A program made the position numbers and the translations under genes. The notes below the pieces were generated by a model, which searched no databases, had not been told where the DNA came from, and worked only from the letters and a program-made list of their open reading frames with translations. From Halobacteriales archaeon YIM A00010 (lineage in GTDB: Archaea; Halobacteriota; Halobacteria; Halobacteriales; Haloarculaceae): a stretch of DNA of 64,000 bases. Numbering within the stretch: position 1 is the first letter of the stretch; each line of letters begins with the position of its first letter. The stretch covers positions 930,001 to 994,000 of the forward strand of contig JAKCFJ010000002.1 in the NCBI GenBank assembly GCA_025041175.1, read 5' to 3'. Below, piece after piece: positions 52,259 through 60,362 of this stretch.

Positions 52259-53524
52259 ATGATAATCGATCGCAGGGATCTGCTCAGGTGTTTCGGGGGA
52301 ATGGGAGCATCGCTCGCCCTCGCTGGCTGTTTGGACGTCCAACAGCAGGGGTCGACGAACGAAGGGCAGGGGGACAACGATGGATCGATCGATGATGGAA
52401 GCGGTCCGAGCGGTACGGCGACCGCGTGGTACTCGCTGTCGGAAACGGAGTTGCCGGCACGCGAGGGGGTCATCGAGACGTTCAACGATCAGTCGAAGCA
52501 CGCGCTCAAGGAGGCGGACATCTCCGATCTTCAGAAGAAGACGACGAGCGCGATACCGACCGGGCAAGGCCCACAGATCTTCGAGTGGGCACACGACTGG
52601 GTCGGCGACTACTACCAGCGCGGTTTCGTCGTCGATCAGGGCGAGGAGATCGGTGTGAGCCTCGACACGTTCACCGAGGCTGCCGCACAAGCCGTCCAGT
52701 TCGACGGGAGCGTCGTCGGTCTTCCCCACACGGCCGAGACGGTGACGCTGATTTACAACGCGGAGATCGTCGACGAGCCACCGGAGACGGTCGAGGAGAT
52801 GGTCGCTGTGATGGAAGCGCACCATGATCCAAAGAAAAACCAGTACGGGCTGAGCTACCCCTTCGACCCGTACTTCGTCAGCGCGTGGCTCCAGGCGTTC
52901 GGGGGCTACTACTTCGATGCGAGCAAAGACGACGTGCTCGGGATCGACAACGAGAAGACGGTTCGTGGACTCCAGTTCGCGCTCGATAACTTCCAACCGT
53001 ACATGCCAAACGATCCGACCTACGAACCCCAAGCGGCCGCCTTCGCGGAGGGGAACGCCGCGTTCGCCATCAACGGCCCGTGGTATCTCACCACGCTCAA
53101 CGAGAAAGGCGTGAACTACGAGGTCACGACGCTTCCGACGCCAACGGACGGCACGCCAAACCCCTACACCGGCATCACGATGTGGTATTTCACCACGGCC
53201 ATGGAGAACGACGACGCAGACACCACCGCTGCGCGAACGTTCGTCGAATGGTACGTCACGAACGAGGATCACATCCTGCAGCTTGCCGAGGAACAGGGAT
53301 CCATCCCCGTTCTCGACAGCCTCGTCGGGAGCGATGAGCTTCCGGAGGCGGTGCAGTCGTTTTCACAGACCGTCGAGCAGGGAACGCCGATGCCGACCCG
53401 CCCGAAGATGAACAAAGTGTGGCCGCAGATGGAAACCGCGCTCATCGAGGCGTTCAACGGCGATGCGAGCGCAAACGACGCATTGAACGGGGCAGCAACG
53501 TCGGTTCGGGAGAACTGGGAATAG
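52259..53524 (+). CDS. Sugar ABC transporter substrate-binding lipoprotein (MalE type)
   Basis: The 421-residue protein has a Tat/lipobox signal (MIIDRRDLLRCFGGMGASLA, then LAGC near 21-24), an Asp/Gly/Ser-rich linker, and a type 1 extracellular solute-binding fold: ETVTLIYNAEIVDEPPETVE near 160, KNQYGLSYPFDPYFVSAWLQ near 198, AAFAEGNAAFAINGPWYLTT near 258, and a C-terminal VWPQMETALIEAFNG. This is the maltose/cyclodextrin-binding group (family 1). It precedes two permease genes 4 bases away and is the first gene of a four-gene unit ending in the CGTase. Confidence 0.92.
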   Translation: MIIDRRDLLRCFGGMGASLALAGCLDVQQQGSTNEGQGDNDGSIDDGSGPSGTATAWYSLSETELPAREGVIETFNDQSKHALKEADISDLQKKTTSAIPTGQGPQIFEWAHDWVGDYYQRGFVVDQGEEIGVSLDTFTEAAAQAVQFDGSVVGLPHTAETVTLIYNAEIVDEPPETVEEMVAVMEAHHDPKKNQYGLSYPFDPYFVSAWLQAFGGYYFDASKDDVLGIDNEKTVRGLQFALDNFQPYMPNDPTYEPQAAAFAEGNAAFAINGPWYLTTLNEKGVNYEVTTLPTPTDGTPNPYTGITMWYFTTAMENDDADTTAARTFVEWYVTNEDHILQLAEEQGSIPVLDSLVGSDELPEAVQSFSQTVEQGTPMPTRPKMNKVWPQMETALIEAFNGDASANDALNGAATSVRENWE

Positions 53525-53528
53525 CAAG

Positions 53529-54491
53529 ATGAGCCCGTCACGCGTTACCCGCCACATCGAGACGATCCCGTTTCTCGATGAGCGGGACGTTCCGTTGTTG
53601 TTCGTCCTCCCGGGGCTGTTCGTCTTCGCTGCGTTCATGCTGTTCCCGGTGGTGTATCTCGTCGGCATCTCGTTCACGAACGCCAAACCAGCGACCTTGT
53701 TCGCCGGTGAGGGAGCGGTGTCGGTCCTGACGTTCGGGGAGGCGACGCTGGTTGGTCTCGAAAACTACGCCAGCGTCCTCACGGATCCGATGTTCTGGAA
53801 CTCCTTCGGCGTGACGTGGCTGTTCGTCGCCACGAGCGTCGTGCTGAAGATCGGTCTCAGCCTGGGGATCGCGCTGGTCGTCACCAGCGAGCGCGTTCGC
53901 GGTAAGCGCCTCCTGCGCTCGTTCATCATCCTTCCGATGGGTCTACCGGCGATATTCACCATCACAGTGTGGCGTGGCATCTTCAGCTCCGCCGAGTTCG
54001 GACTGGCGAATCAGCTGCTGACCCTCCTCAATCTCGGCTCCGTCGCGTGGCTCTCCGGACGGTGGTCGGCGTTTTTCGCGTACAACGTCACGGAGATGTG
54101 GCTCGCCTACCCCTTCATGGTCATCATCACCGTTAGCGCCCTCCAGGACGTTCCCGAGGAGCTTCACGAGGCGGCGATGGTCGACGGCGCGGGCTACCTC
54201 GCGCGCTTTCTCCACGTCACGCTGCCGTCAATCAAACGACCCGTGCTGTTCGCGTCGATCCTGACCGCTGCGGCGTCGTTCCAACAGTTTCTCATCCCGT
54301 ACGTGTTCAACCAGGGTGGACCAGCACGCGCGAACGAACTCATCGTAGTCTACGGCTACCGCGAGGCGTTGGCGTTCTCCGAATACGGTCGCGGTGCGGC
54401 CATCAGTCTCGTCGCGGTCGTCTTCATCGGCGCGTTCATGTGGCTCAACGTCAAGCGCGGGCGGCTGGCCGAGGGGGTGGCCGAACAATGA
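53529..54491 (+). CDS. Sugar ABC transporter permease (MalF type)
   Basis: The 320-residue permease has six hydrophobic segments and the EAA loop ELHEAAMVDGAGYLARFLHV near 215, preceded by MWLAYPFMVIITVSALQDVP. MalF-type with a long periplasmic-side loop after segment 1 (about 55-95). It starts 4 bases after the binding protein stop and overlaps the next permease by 4 bases. It forms the sugar channel with the protein at 54488. Confidence 0.92.
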   Translation: MSPSRVTRHIETIPFLDERDVPLLFVLPGLFVFAAFMLFPVVYLVGISFTNAKPATLFAGEGAVSVLTFGEATLVGLENYASVLTDPMFWNSFGVTWLFVATSVVLKIGLSLGIALVVTSERVRGKRLLRSFIILPMGLPAIFTITVWRGIFSSAEFGLANQLLTLLNLGSVAWLSGRWSAFFAYNVTEMWLAYPFMVIITVSALQDVPEELHEAAMVDGAGYLARFLHVTLPSIKRPVLFASILTAAASFQQFLIPYVFNQGGPARANELIVVYGYREALAFSEYGRGAAISLVAVVFIGAFMWLNVKRGRLAEGVAEQ

Positions 54492-55570
54492 GCGTTCTCA
54501 CCCGCCTTGTCCGGAAGCTACGCGGGGATGCCCGCACGCTCGCCCACGCACCGCTCGAAACCGCTCGGGACGTAGCGTACACGGCCAACGGCGTCTGGCG
54601 TGGGGAGATTTCACCCACCAAACCGGTGAAAACGCTCGGAGCGACCATCGGTGCCCTCATCATGGTACTCGCGCTGTTGTTTCCGATCTACTGGATCCTC
54701 CTCGCTGCGCTGTCACCCTCCGGCGGCTCGATCTACTCCTCGGCCGGGCTCCAACTGCTCCCGCGCGATCCCACATTCCAGTCGTTTCTCTGGGTGATCG
54801 GCGATCTCATCGTTCCGGGGTACACCCTCACGATAAACGTTCCGTTGACCAATCTCGCCGTCGTGTTCGACACCCCCGAGATCGTTCTTCTCGATGTCTC
54901 CCGCTACGGAATCGATAACCCTTCGGATTTCAAGCTGTTTCTCTGGAACAGCATCACGGTCGCCATCCCGACCGTCATTATCTCCATGTGCCTGATCGTG
55001 CCGGCGGCGTACGCGCTCTCACGAAAGGAGTTCATCTTCCGGCGAAAGGTCCTGTTCGTGTACGTGCTGATGACCCAAGTCGGCGGAGGACTCGGGATCG
55101 CCCTGCTCATCGGGCTGTACACCGTCTACGTCCAGTTCGGGATCAACGACAGCAAGCTCGCGTTGGCCGTCTACTACGCGGCGACCGCGGTTCCGTTCAA
55201 CACGTGGCTGTTGAAGACGTACATGGACGGCATTCCGGTCTCGTACGAGGAGGCTGCGGTCGTCGACGGCGCGCCGCCGTGGCGGGTCGTCACCGAGGTG
55301 ATCCTGCCACTCTCGGCGGCGGGGCTGGCGACGGTGTTCATTTTCACGTTTCTCACCGGCTGGACGGAGTTCGTCGTGGCCCAAACGCTGCTCGGAACCG
55401 AGAACTACACCCTCCCTGTCGGGCTGTTCTCCCTGGTCAGCGAGTACTCCATCCCGTGGGCGCGCTTTTCGGCGTTCGCGCTCACCTTCGCCACGCCCAT
55501 CATGCTGGTGTATCTGTTCGCACAACGGTACATCGAGGGCGGTCTCTCGTTCAGCGGAATGGAAGGCTAG
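54488..55570 (+). CDS. Sugar ABC transporter permease (MalG type)
   Basis: The 360-residue permease has six hydrophobic segments, with the EAA loop VSYEEAAVVDGAPPWRVVTE near 255 and LTGWTEFVVAQTLLGTENYT near 295. After the first membrane segment there is a large outside loop (75-140) as in MalG. The ATG overlaps the stop of the upstream permease (ATGA). The N-terminal 45 residues are hydrophilic. Translation coupling is expected. Confidence 0.92.
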   Translation: MSVLTRLVRKLRGDARTLAHAPLETARDVAYTANGVWRGEISPTKPVKTLGATIGALIMVLALLFPIYWILLAALSPSGGSIYSSAGLQLLPRDPTFQSFLWVIGDLIVPGYTLTINVPLTNLAVVFDTPEIVLLDVSRYGIDNPSDFKLFLWNSITVAIPTVIISMCLIVPAAYALSRKEFIFRRKVLFVYVLMTQVGGGLGIALLIGLYTVYVQFGINDSKLALAVYYAATAVPFNTWLLKTYMDGIPVSYEEAAVVDGAPPWRVVTEVILPLSAAGLATVFIFTFLTGWTEFVVAQTLLGTENYTLPVGLFSLVSEYSIPWARFSAFALTFATPIMLVYLFAQRYIEGGLSFSGMEG

Positions 55571-55752
55571 CCGTTCTCTCGCTTCTTCGGGTGTTCGTCT
55601 CCGGACGATTCTGCGCGCCACGCTCCGAGCCTCCCGACCGCAGCGCAATCACCGACGGATCATTCCGAAGAAATGGAACTAGGTACTGTTTGATGTGTTT
55701 CAGTAGCATACTTTTAAATATATACGGTGTAATAGTTCTTCATAGATTCAAT

Positions 55753-57891
55753 ATGGATCTCAAACGTCGGGATCTGCTCGAGGCGCTCGGACTCGCCTCG
55801 ATCGGGCTGGCCGGCCGTACCGTTTCCAAAGAACACGACCTTTCGTTCGTGACCCAGGCAGCAGCCACACCGGGTGTCGGGAGCGCGGTCAACTACACCG
55901 ACGACGTGATCTACCAGATCATCACGGACCGTTTTCGGAACGGGGATGCCTCGAACGATCCGAGCGGTGAGCTGTACAGCAGCGACTGTTCAGACTTGCG
56001 AAAGTACTGTGGTGGCGACTGGCAGGGAATCACCGACAGGATTCGGGACGGATACCTGACCGACCTGGGGATCACGGCGGTCTGGATCTCTCCACCGTTC
56101 GAGAACATCACCGCGGTGGATTCAGATACCGGGGCGTCCTACCACGGCTACTGGAGCCGGGATTTCAAGACTCCCAACCCGTTTTTCGGCGGTATGGCGG
56201 CGTTCGACGAGCTGGTCAGCGTGGCTCACGACAACGGGATCAAGATCATCATCGATTTCGTCCCGAACCACACCTCTCCCTCGACGGACGACGGCGAACT
56301 CGAGGATGGAGCTCTGTACGACAACGGCGACTACGTCGCGGCGTACAGCGACGATCCGAACGACTATTTCCACCACAACGGCGGCACGGATTACTCCACC
56401 TACGAGGACGGGATCTACCGCAACCTGTACGATCTGGCCGATCTGGACCACCAGGAGACGTTCATCGATCAATACCTCAAAGACGCGATCAAGCAGTGGT
56501 TGGACAGGGGGATCGACGGAATACGCGTCGACGCGGTCGCGCACATGCCGCCGTTGTGGCAGAAAACGTTGCTGGACACCATCTACGATCACAAGCCAGT
56601 GTTCACGTTCGGAGAGTGGTTTCTCGGCGCCGACGAGCACGATCAGCGCTACTACGACTTCTCGAACGACAGTGGAATGGGGCTGCTCGACTTCCGGTTC
56701 GGACACGAGATCAGGCAGGTACTGCGGGATTTCACCGACGACTGGTACGGCTTTTGGGACGTACTCGAGGAGACGGCGGCCGAGCACGACCAGGTCACCG
56801 ATCAGCTCCCGTTCATCGACAACCACGACATGGAGCGGTTCACCGTCTCGGACGGAGCGGTCAACACCGACATGGCGCTCGCGGTGCTTCTAACGTCCCG
56901 AGGGACGCCGACGATCTACTACGGCACCGAGCAGTATCTCCAGGGCACCAGCGACCCGGACAACCGGCGGCCGATGCCGTCGTTCGACACCACGACCACC
57001 GCCTACACGGTGATCTCGAAGCTCGCTTCCCTGCGCCGATCCAACCCCGCGCTCGCCTACGGAGACACCCAGCAGCGCTGGATCAACAGTGATGTGCTCT
57101 TCTACGAGCGCGGATTCGGTGACAACGTCGTGCTGGTCGGCATCAATCGGAGCCAGACGGAGTACCCCATCAGCGGGCTGTCCACGGACCTCCCAGAGGG
57201 AACGTACGCCGATCGACTCGACGGTGCCCTCGATGGGTTCTCCACCACTGTCAACAACGACGGCTCGATCGGTGCGTTCGACATCGGGCCACAAACGGTG
57301 GGCGTTTGGGAGCACACGGGGAATACGTCCACCCCGACGCTCGGGCACGTCGGCCCAACGATGGGACGGACCGATCACACAGTGACTATCGACGGTAGAG
57401 GGTTCGGCAGCACGACTGGTTCGGTACAGTTCGGCTCGACGAACGCCCCTGTGAACGCCTGGTCGGACGCGCAGATCCAAGCGACCGTCCCGTCGGTGGC
57501 TGCCGGATACCACGACGTCACCGTCACGGATGCGAATGGGGTCCAGAGCAACGCCTTCGACGGCTTCGAGGTCCTAACGGCCGAGCAGGTCTCCGTCCGG
57601 TTCGTTGTCGAGGACGCCACGACCGACACCGGGGAGAACGTCTATCTGGTTGGGAACGTCCACGAACTCGGTGAGTGGGACACGGCTCGTGCGGTCGGCC
57701 CATTTTTCAACCAGGTCGTCCACCAGTATCCCGACTGGTACTACGACAGCAACGTTCCTGCCGGAACGACGCTCGAGTTCAAGTTCATCAAAATCGACGA
57801 AACCGGCGCAGTGACGTGGGAATCGGGGTCGAACCGCCAGTATACGACGCCGACGAGCGGAACCGACGAATACGTCGGGACCTGGAAGTGA
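55753..57891 (+). CDS. Secreted cyclodextrin glucanotransferase-like GH13 enzyme
   Basis: The 712-residue enzyme has a Tat-type signal (MDLKRRDLLEALGLASIGLA), then a GH13 barrel starting VIYQIITDRFRNGDASNDPS, with Asp in GIDGIRVDAVAHM (near 257), Glu in FTFGEWFLG (near 285) and FIDNHDMERF (near 355). The short C domain is followed by an IPT/TIG domain (526-605; TLGHVGPTMGRTDHTVTIDG) and a CBM20 starch-binding domain (610-712; ENVYLVGNVHELGEWDTARA). This A-B-C-D-E order is that of CGTases, which turn starch into cyclodextrins. A maltogenic amylase is the alternative. It follows the permeases by 182 bases with its own AT-rich promoter. Confidence 0.92.
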   Translation: MDLKRRDLLEALGLASIGLAGRTVSKEHDLSFVTQAAATPGVGSAVNYTDDVIYQIITDRFRNGDASNDPSGELYSSDCSDLRKYCGGDWQGITDRIRDGYLTDLGITAVWISPPFENITAVDSDTGASYHGYWSRDFKTPNPFFGGMAAFDELVSVAHDNGIKIIIDFVPNHTSPSTDDGELEDGALYDNGDYVAAYSDDPNDYFHHNGGTDYSTYEDGIYRNLYDLADLDHQETFIDQYLKDAIKQWLDRGIDGIRVDAVAHMPPLWQKTLLDTIYDHKPVFTFGEWFLGADEHDQRYYDFSNDSGMGLLDFRFGHEIRQVLRDFTDDWYGFWDVLEETAAEHDQVTDQLPFIDNHDMERFTVSDGAVNTDMALAVLLTSRGTPTIYYGTEQYLQGTSDPDNRRPMPSFDTTTTAYTVISKLASLRRSNPALAYGDTQQRWINSDVLFYERGFGDNVVLVGINRSQTEYPISGLSTDLPEGTYADRLDGALDGFSTTVNNDGSIGAFDIGPQTVGVWEHTGNTSTPTLGHVGPTMGRTDHTVTIDGRGFGSTTGSVQFGSTNAPVNAWSDAQIQATVPSVAAGYHDVTVTDANGVQSNAFDGFEVLTAEQVSVRFVVEDATTDTGENVYLVGNVHELGEWDTARAVGPFFNQVVHQYPDWYYDSNVPAGTTLEFKFIKIDETGAVTWESGSNRQYTTPTSGTDEYVGTWK

Positions 57892-57907
57892 CATCCACCT
57901 CCGCGGA

Positions 57908-58276
57908 TCAGAGCAAACACCCGACGACATCGATACCCACAGCGCGCAAGAACACCGGAACCAACACCGGCACCAGTCCAGCCAGCAGCGAGTAGAGCGC
58001 GTCCCGCGTTTGGAGCTTTCCGAACCGGCTCTTTTTCATCGCGTTCACCGTCGGATCGCGGCTAGCGGGTACATCTCCTCGCTTGTCGAACCCGTACTGC
58101 GCTCGCAGCAGGAATTTCAAAAAGAAGTACATCGATGCGAGACCGAATCCGACCGTGACCAACTGTGCGACGAGAGCATTACCGGTACACAGTACTTGCT
58201 CGGCTTCCGAAATCCCGGCTTGTGCCGGTAGACCAACCGGAACGGAGAACGCTACCGTCGCGAGATGTCGTATCAT
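57908..58276 (-). CDS. Conserved haloarchaeal membrane protein, function unknown
   Basis: The 122-residue protein has an N-terminal part with a signal-like segment (MIRHLATVAFSVPVGLPAQ), a second membrane segment (ALVAQLVTVGFGLASMYFFL), a positive loop (RAQYGFDKRGDVPASRDP) and a C-terminal segment (LYSLLAGLVPVLVPVFLRA). The ATG at 58276 is chosen because the longer frame overlaps AT-rich promoter sequence. It lies convergent to the CGTase gene. I recognise the style but not the function. Confidence 0.65.
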   Translation of the reverse strand: MIRHLATVAFSVPVGLPAQAGISEAEQVLCTGNALVAQLVTVGFGLASMYFFLKFLLRAQYGFDKRGDVPASRDPTVNAMKKSRFGKLQTRDALYSLLAGLVPVLVPVFLRAVGIDVVGCLL

Positions 58277-58417
58277 GTTTTCAATAATACAAACAGTACA
58301 CAAAAAATCCGTGCCATCAGCGTGTGCGATCCATCACTCACAGCCCGTTGGATCGGAAACACGACAGCATTTGCAGACAGGACTCATATGGGTGTTTCTG
58401 CCGATCATTATCCTGCA

Positions 58418-58672
58418 ATGGCGAACATCACAGAATCCGACGAAGGAAAATCCGTCGTTCGAGACGATACGACGGTCGGTATCGTAGCGACTGTGGAGCA
58501 CGGAACGGCGTACGTCGAACCGGATCCCGGTCTCACGGATAAGCTGAAGGCCCAACTGGGCTGGGGAGATGTCGATGAGGAAACCTTTCCGCTACAGGAA
58601 CAGGACATCGCGGACGTGAGGGACGACGAGATCCGGCTCCAGACCACACAAAGGAGTTCACAAAATCCGTGA
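58418..58672 (+). CDS. PRC-barrel-like small protein
   Basis: The 84-residue protein begins MANITESDEGKSVVRDDTTV and continues GTAYVEPDPGLTDKLKAQLG and WGDVDEETFPLQEQDIADV. The two parts fit a PRC-barrel domain as seen in a group of small haloarchaeal proteins. PRC-barrels bind RNA processing or photosynthetic complexes in other organisms; the role here is unknown. The ATG at 58418 is the usual start of the group. Its promoter region holds a run of A residues (58290-58310). Confidence 0.78.
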   Translation: MANITESDEGKSVVRDDTTVGIVATVEHGTAYVEPDPGLTDKLKAQLGWGDVDEETFPLQEQDIADVRDDEIRLQTTQRSSQNP

Positions 58673-58725
58673 GATCAGAGAACGCGGAGCGCTCCCCCGG
58701 CCGGTAGGCGCTACGTTCTTCCAAG

Positions 58726-59370
58726 TCACTCTCCAACGCGGGCCTGCTCGAACGGCCGTGGGGGCAACTGGAGGTCGTCGAGTTCCGGGAGGTGCTTGAG
58801 GTTGTAGACGACCTGCATCGTCTCCGTCATGGGCATGCCATTGCAGGAGAGTCGAATCCCGCGGTCGCTCATCTCGGATGGGAGGATATGATTGACGGGC
58901 ATCCCCAAGCGCCCCGTAACGACCGCGACTGCGCAGTTCGCACACGCGCCACCGCGGCAGGCGAAGGGCCACGCGAACCCACGGTTCTCGGCGGCTTCTA
59001 GCAGCGATTCGTGGGGTCGAACCAGGAAACGCCCGTAATCGACCACGTCAAGCTTTGCAGCCCCGGCCTTCTCGAACAGATCGTCGTCACCGAGCGACCA
59101 GCCGTAATCGTCGAGTACCTCGTAGTTGAGGTATTCGACGCGGGATTTGGGGTGCCGGTGGTTCGGATCGTCGTTCTCCTCGGCGTCGTACAGCGGCGTC
59201 TCGCAGCCGCCCGCTTTGAGCCGTTGGTAGGCCGTTCGAACCCGCTGGAACTCCTTGGCTGACCCGCCGTGGTCCGGATGAACCTCTTTCACTCGCCGTC
59301 GATACGCGCGATCGATCTCGGCGTCGTCCGCATCCGGGGCGATCCCAAGAACGTCGAACGAGGAAACCAC
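58726..59370 (-). CDS. DnaJ-domain / [2Fe-2S] ferredoxin fusion
   Basis: The 214-residue protein joins an N-terminal J-domain (1-55; with the HPD motif at residues 31-33 in EVHPDHGG) to a plant-type [2Fe-2S] ferredoxin domain (about 105-200). The cluster Cys are in FACRGGACANCAVAVV (three), and a fourth in IRLSCNG. The start is GTG at 59370. Fusions of this type are known in haloarchaea. The ferredoxin carries electrons; the J-domain may recruit a Hsp70 (DnaK) or a client. There are no neighbouring partner genes. Confidence 0.92.
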   Translation of the reverse strand: MVSSFDVLGIAPDADDAEIDRAYRRRVKEVHPDHGGSAKEFQRVRTAYQRLKAGGCETPLYDAEENDDPNHRHPKSRVEYLNYEVLDDYGWSLGDDDLFEKAGAAKLDVVDYGRFLVRPHESLLEAAENRGFAWPFACRGGACANCAVAVVTGRLGMPVNHILPSEMSDRGIRLSCNGMPMTETMQVVYNLKHLPELDDLQLPPRPFEQARVGE

Positions 59371-59522
59371 ATGTTGAGAATGGACGGCGGAAACATAAGT
59401 CCTCTCCTCTCATCCCACCGCAGGCGGCGATTCCAACACTCTGGGAGGAGCCGGAGGGTCTTTATCCGCGCATCCAAAAAATACGATGATTGAAGGCAGG
59501 ATCCGCGGATGGCCCTCACAAA

Positions 59523-59972
59523 ATGACCGAGAAAAACGTCGAATGGGATCGATTCCCAGTGATCCCCACACCGAGGAACTCATCAGAGACAGCGTCCGTT
59601 CGAGCGACAGCGAGTGACACCGATCAGTCCGCAGATCTTCCGGCAGTGTTGGGATCGCTCGAAGACGAGAAATGCCGAACGATCCTCTCGGTGTTGGACG
59701 GTCCCACGTCTGCCACAGAGCTGTGTGAGGCGTGTGGGATGGCCAGTTCGACGGTGTACAGGAAACTCGAACGGCTCGGGGAGGCGAAGCTCGTCCGGGA
59801 GTACACCGAAGTCCGCCGAAACGGCCCGAACGCAACGCTGTACGAACGGGATTTCACACGGATCGCTCTCGACGTCGAGGATGGGGAGTTTTCGGTTTCG
59901 ATCGAGCGGCCGGAAACGGACGCAACCGACCGCATGGCCACGTTCTGGTCGGAGATGAAAGAGGAGTCATGA
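59523..59972 (+). CDS. Winged-helix transcription regulator (ArsR-like)
   Basis: The 149-residue protein has an acidic N-terminus (1-40) and a winged helix (45-115): ILSVLDGPTSATELCEACGM, ASSTVYRKLERLGEAKLVRE, then ERDFTRIALDVEDGEFSVSI. Haloarchaeal proteins of this type regulate membrane or transport genes next to them. It overlaps the next gene (ATGA), which encodes a small membrane protein, so sensing may involve that protein. The likely targets are the operon itself, including the MMPL protein. Confidence 0.85.
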   Translation: MTEKNVEWDRFPVIPTPRNSSETASVRATASDTDQSADLPAVLGSLEDEKCRTILSVLDGPTSATELCEACGMASSTVYRKLERLGEAKLVREYTEVRRNGPNATLYERDFTRIALDVEDGEFSVSIERPETDATDRMATFWSEMKEES

Positions 59973-60247
59973 TCGATACGGTCGTTACCCTGCTCGTCGC
60001 CGCGAAAATTCTGGCGCTCGTTCTCGGGAGTGTCGTCGCGCTGCTCGCGTATCGGGCGTACCTGCGAACGAAAATAGACGGGCTGCAACATTTCGCTGTC
60101 GGGCTGTCGATCATCACGGCTGGAACGGTGTTGGTCGGCATTTTCCACCACATCATCGGGCTCCAAGCCACCGTCGGGATGCTCATCGAAAGCCTGATTA
60201 TCTCGATCGGATTCGTCGTTATGATCATCGGTCTGTACGGTCGGTAG
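59969..60247 (+). CDS. Small three-segment membrane protein (DUF7521-like)
   Basis: The 92-residue protein has three hydrophobic segments (VTLLVAAKILALVLGSVVAL, FAVGLSIITAGTVLVGIF, LIESLIISIGFVVMIIGLY) and a positive loop after the first (YRAYLRTKIDG). It starts within the stop of the HTH gene. In haloarchaea such small proteins regularly follow an HTH gene of this type, which suggests a membrane sensor-regulator pair. Function unknown. Confidence 0.78.
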   Translation: MIDTVVTLLVAAKILALVLGSVVALLAYRAYLRTKIDGLQHFAVGLSIITAGTVLVGIFHHIIGLQATVGMLIESLIISIGFVVMIIGLYGR

Positions 60248-60362
60248 CCGTTCACGCCGGTAGTCCCAGCCGGTGGGAACGCTCAGGAGGTCCTTATGAT
60301 CCGCGCTCCGAGCGTGTTGTAATGGCGATAGGACGATTCAGTTTCGATCGGAGTGGTGACCG

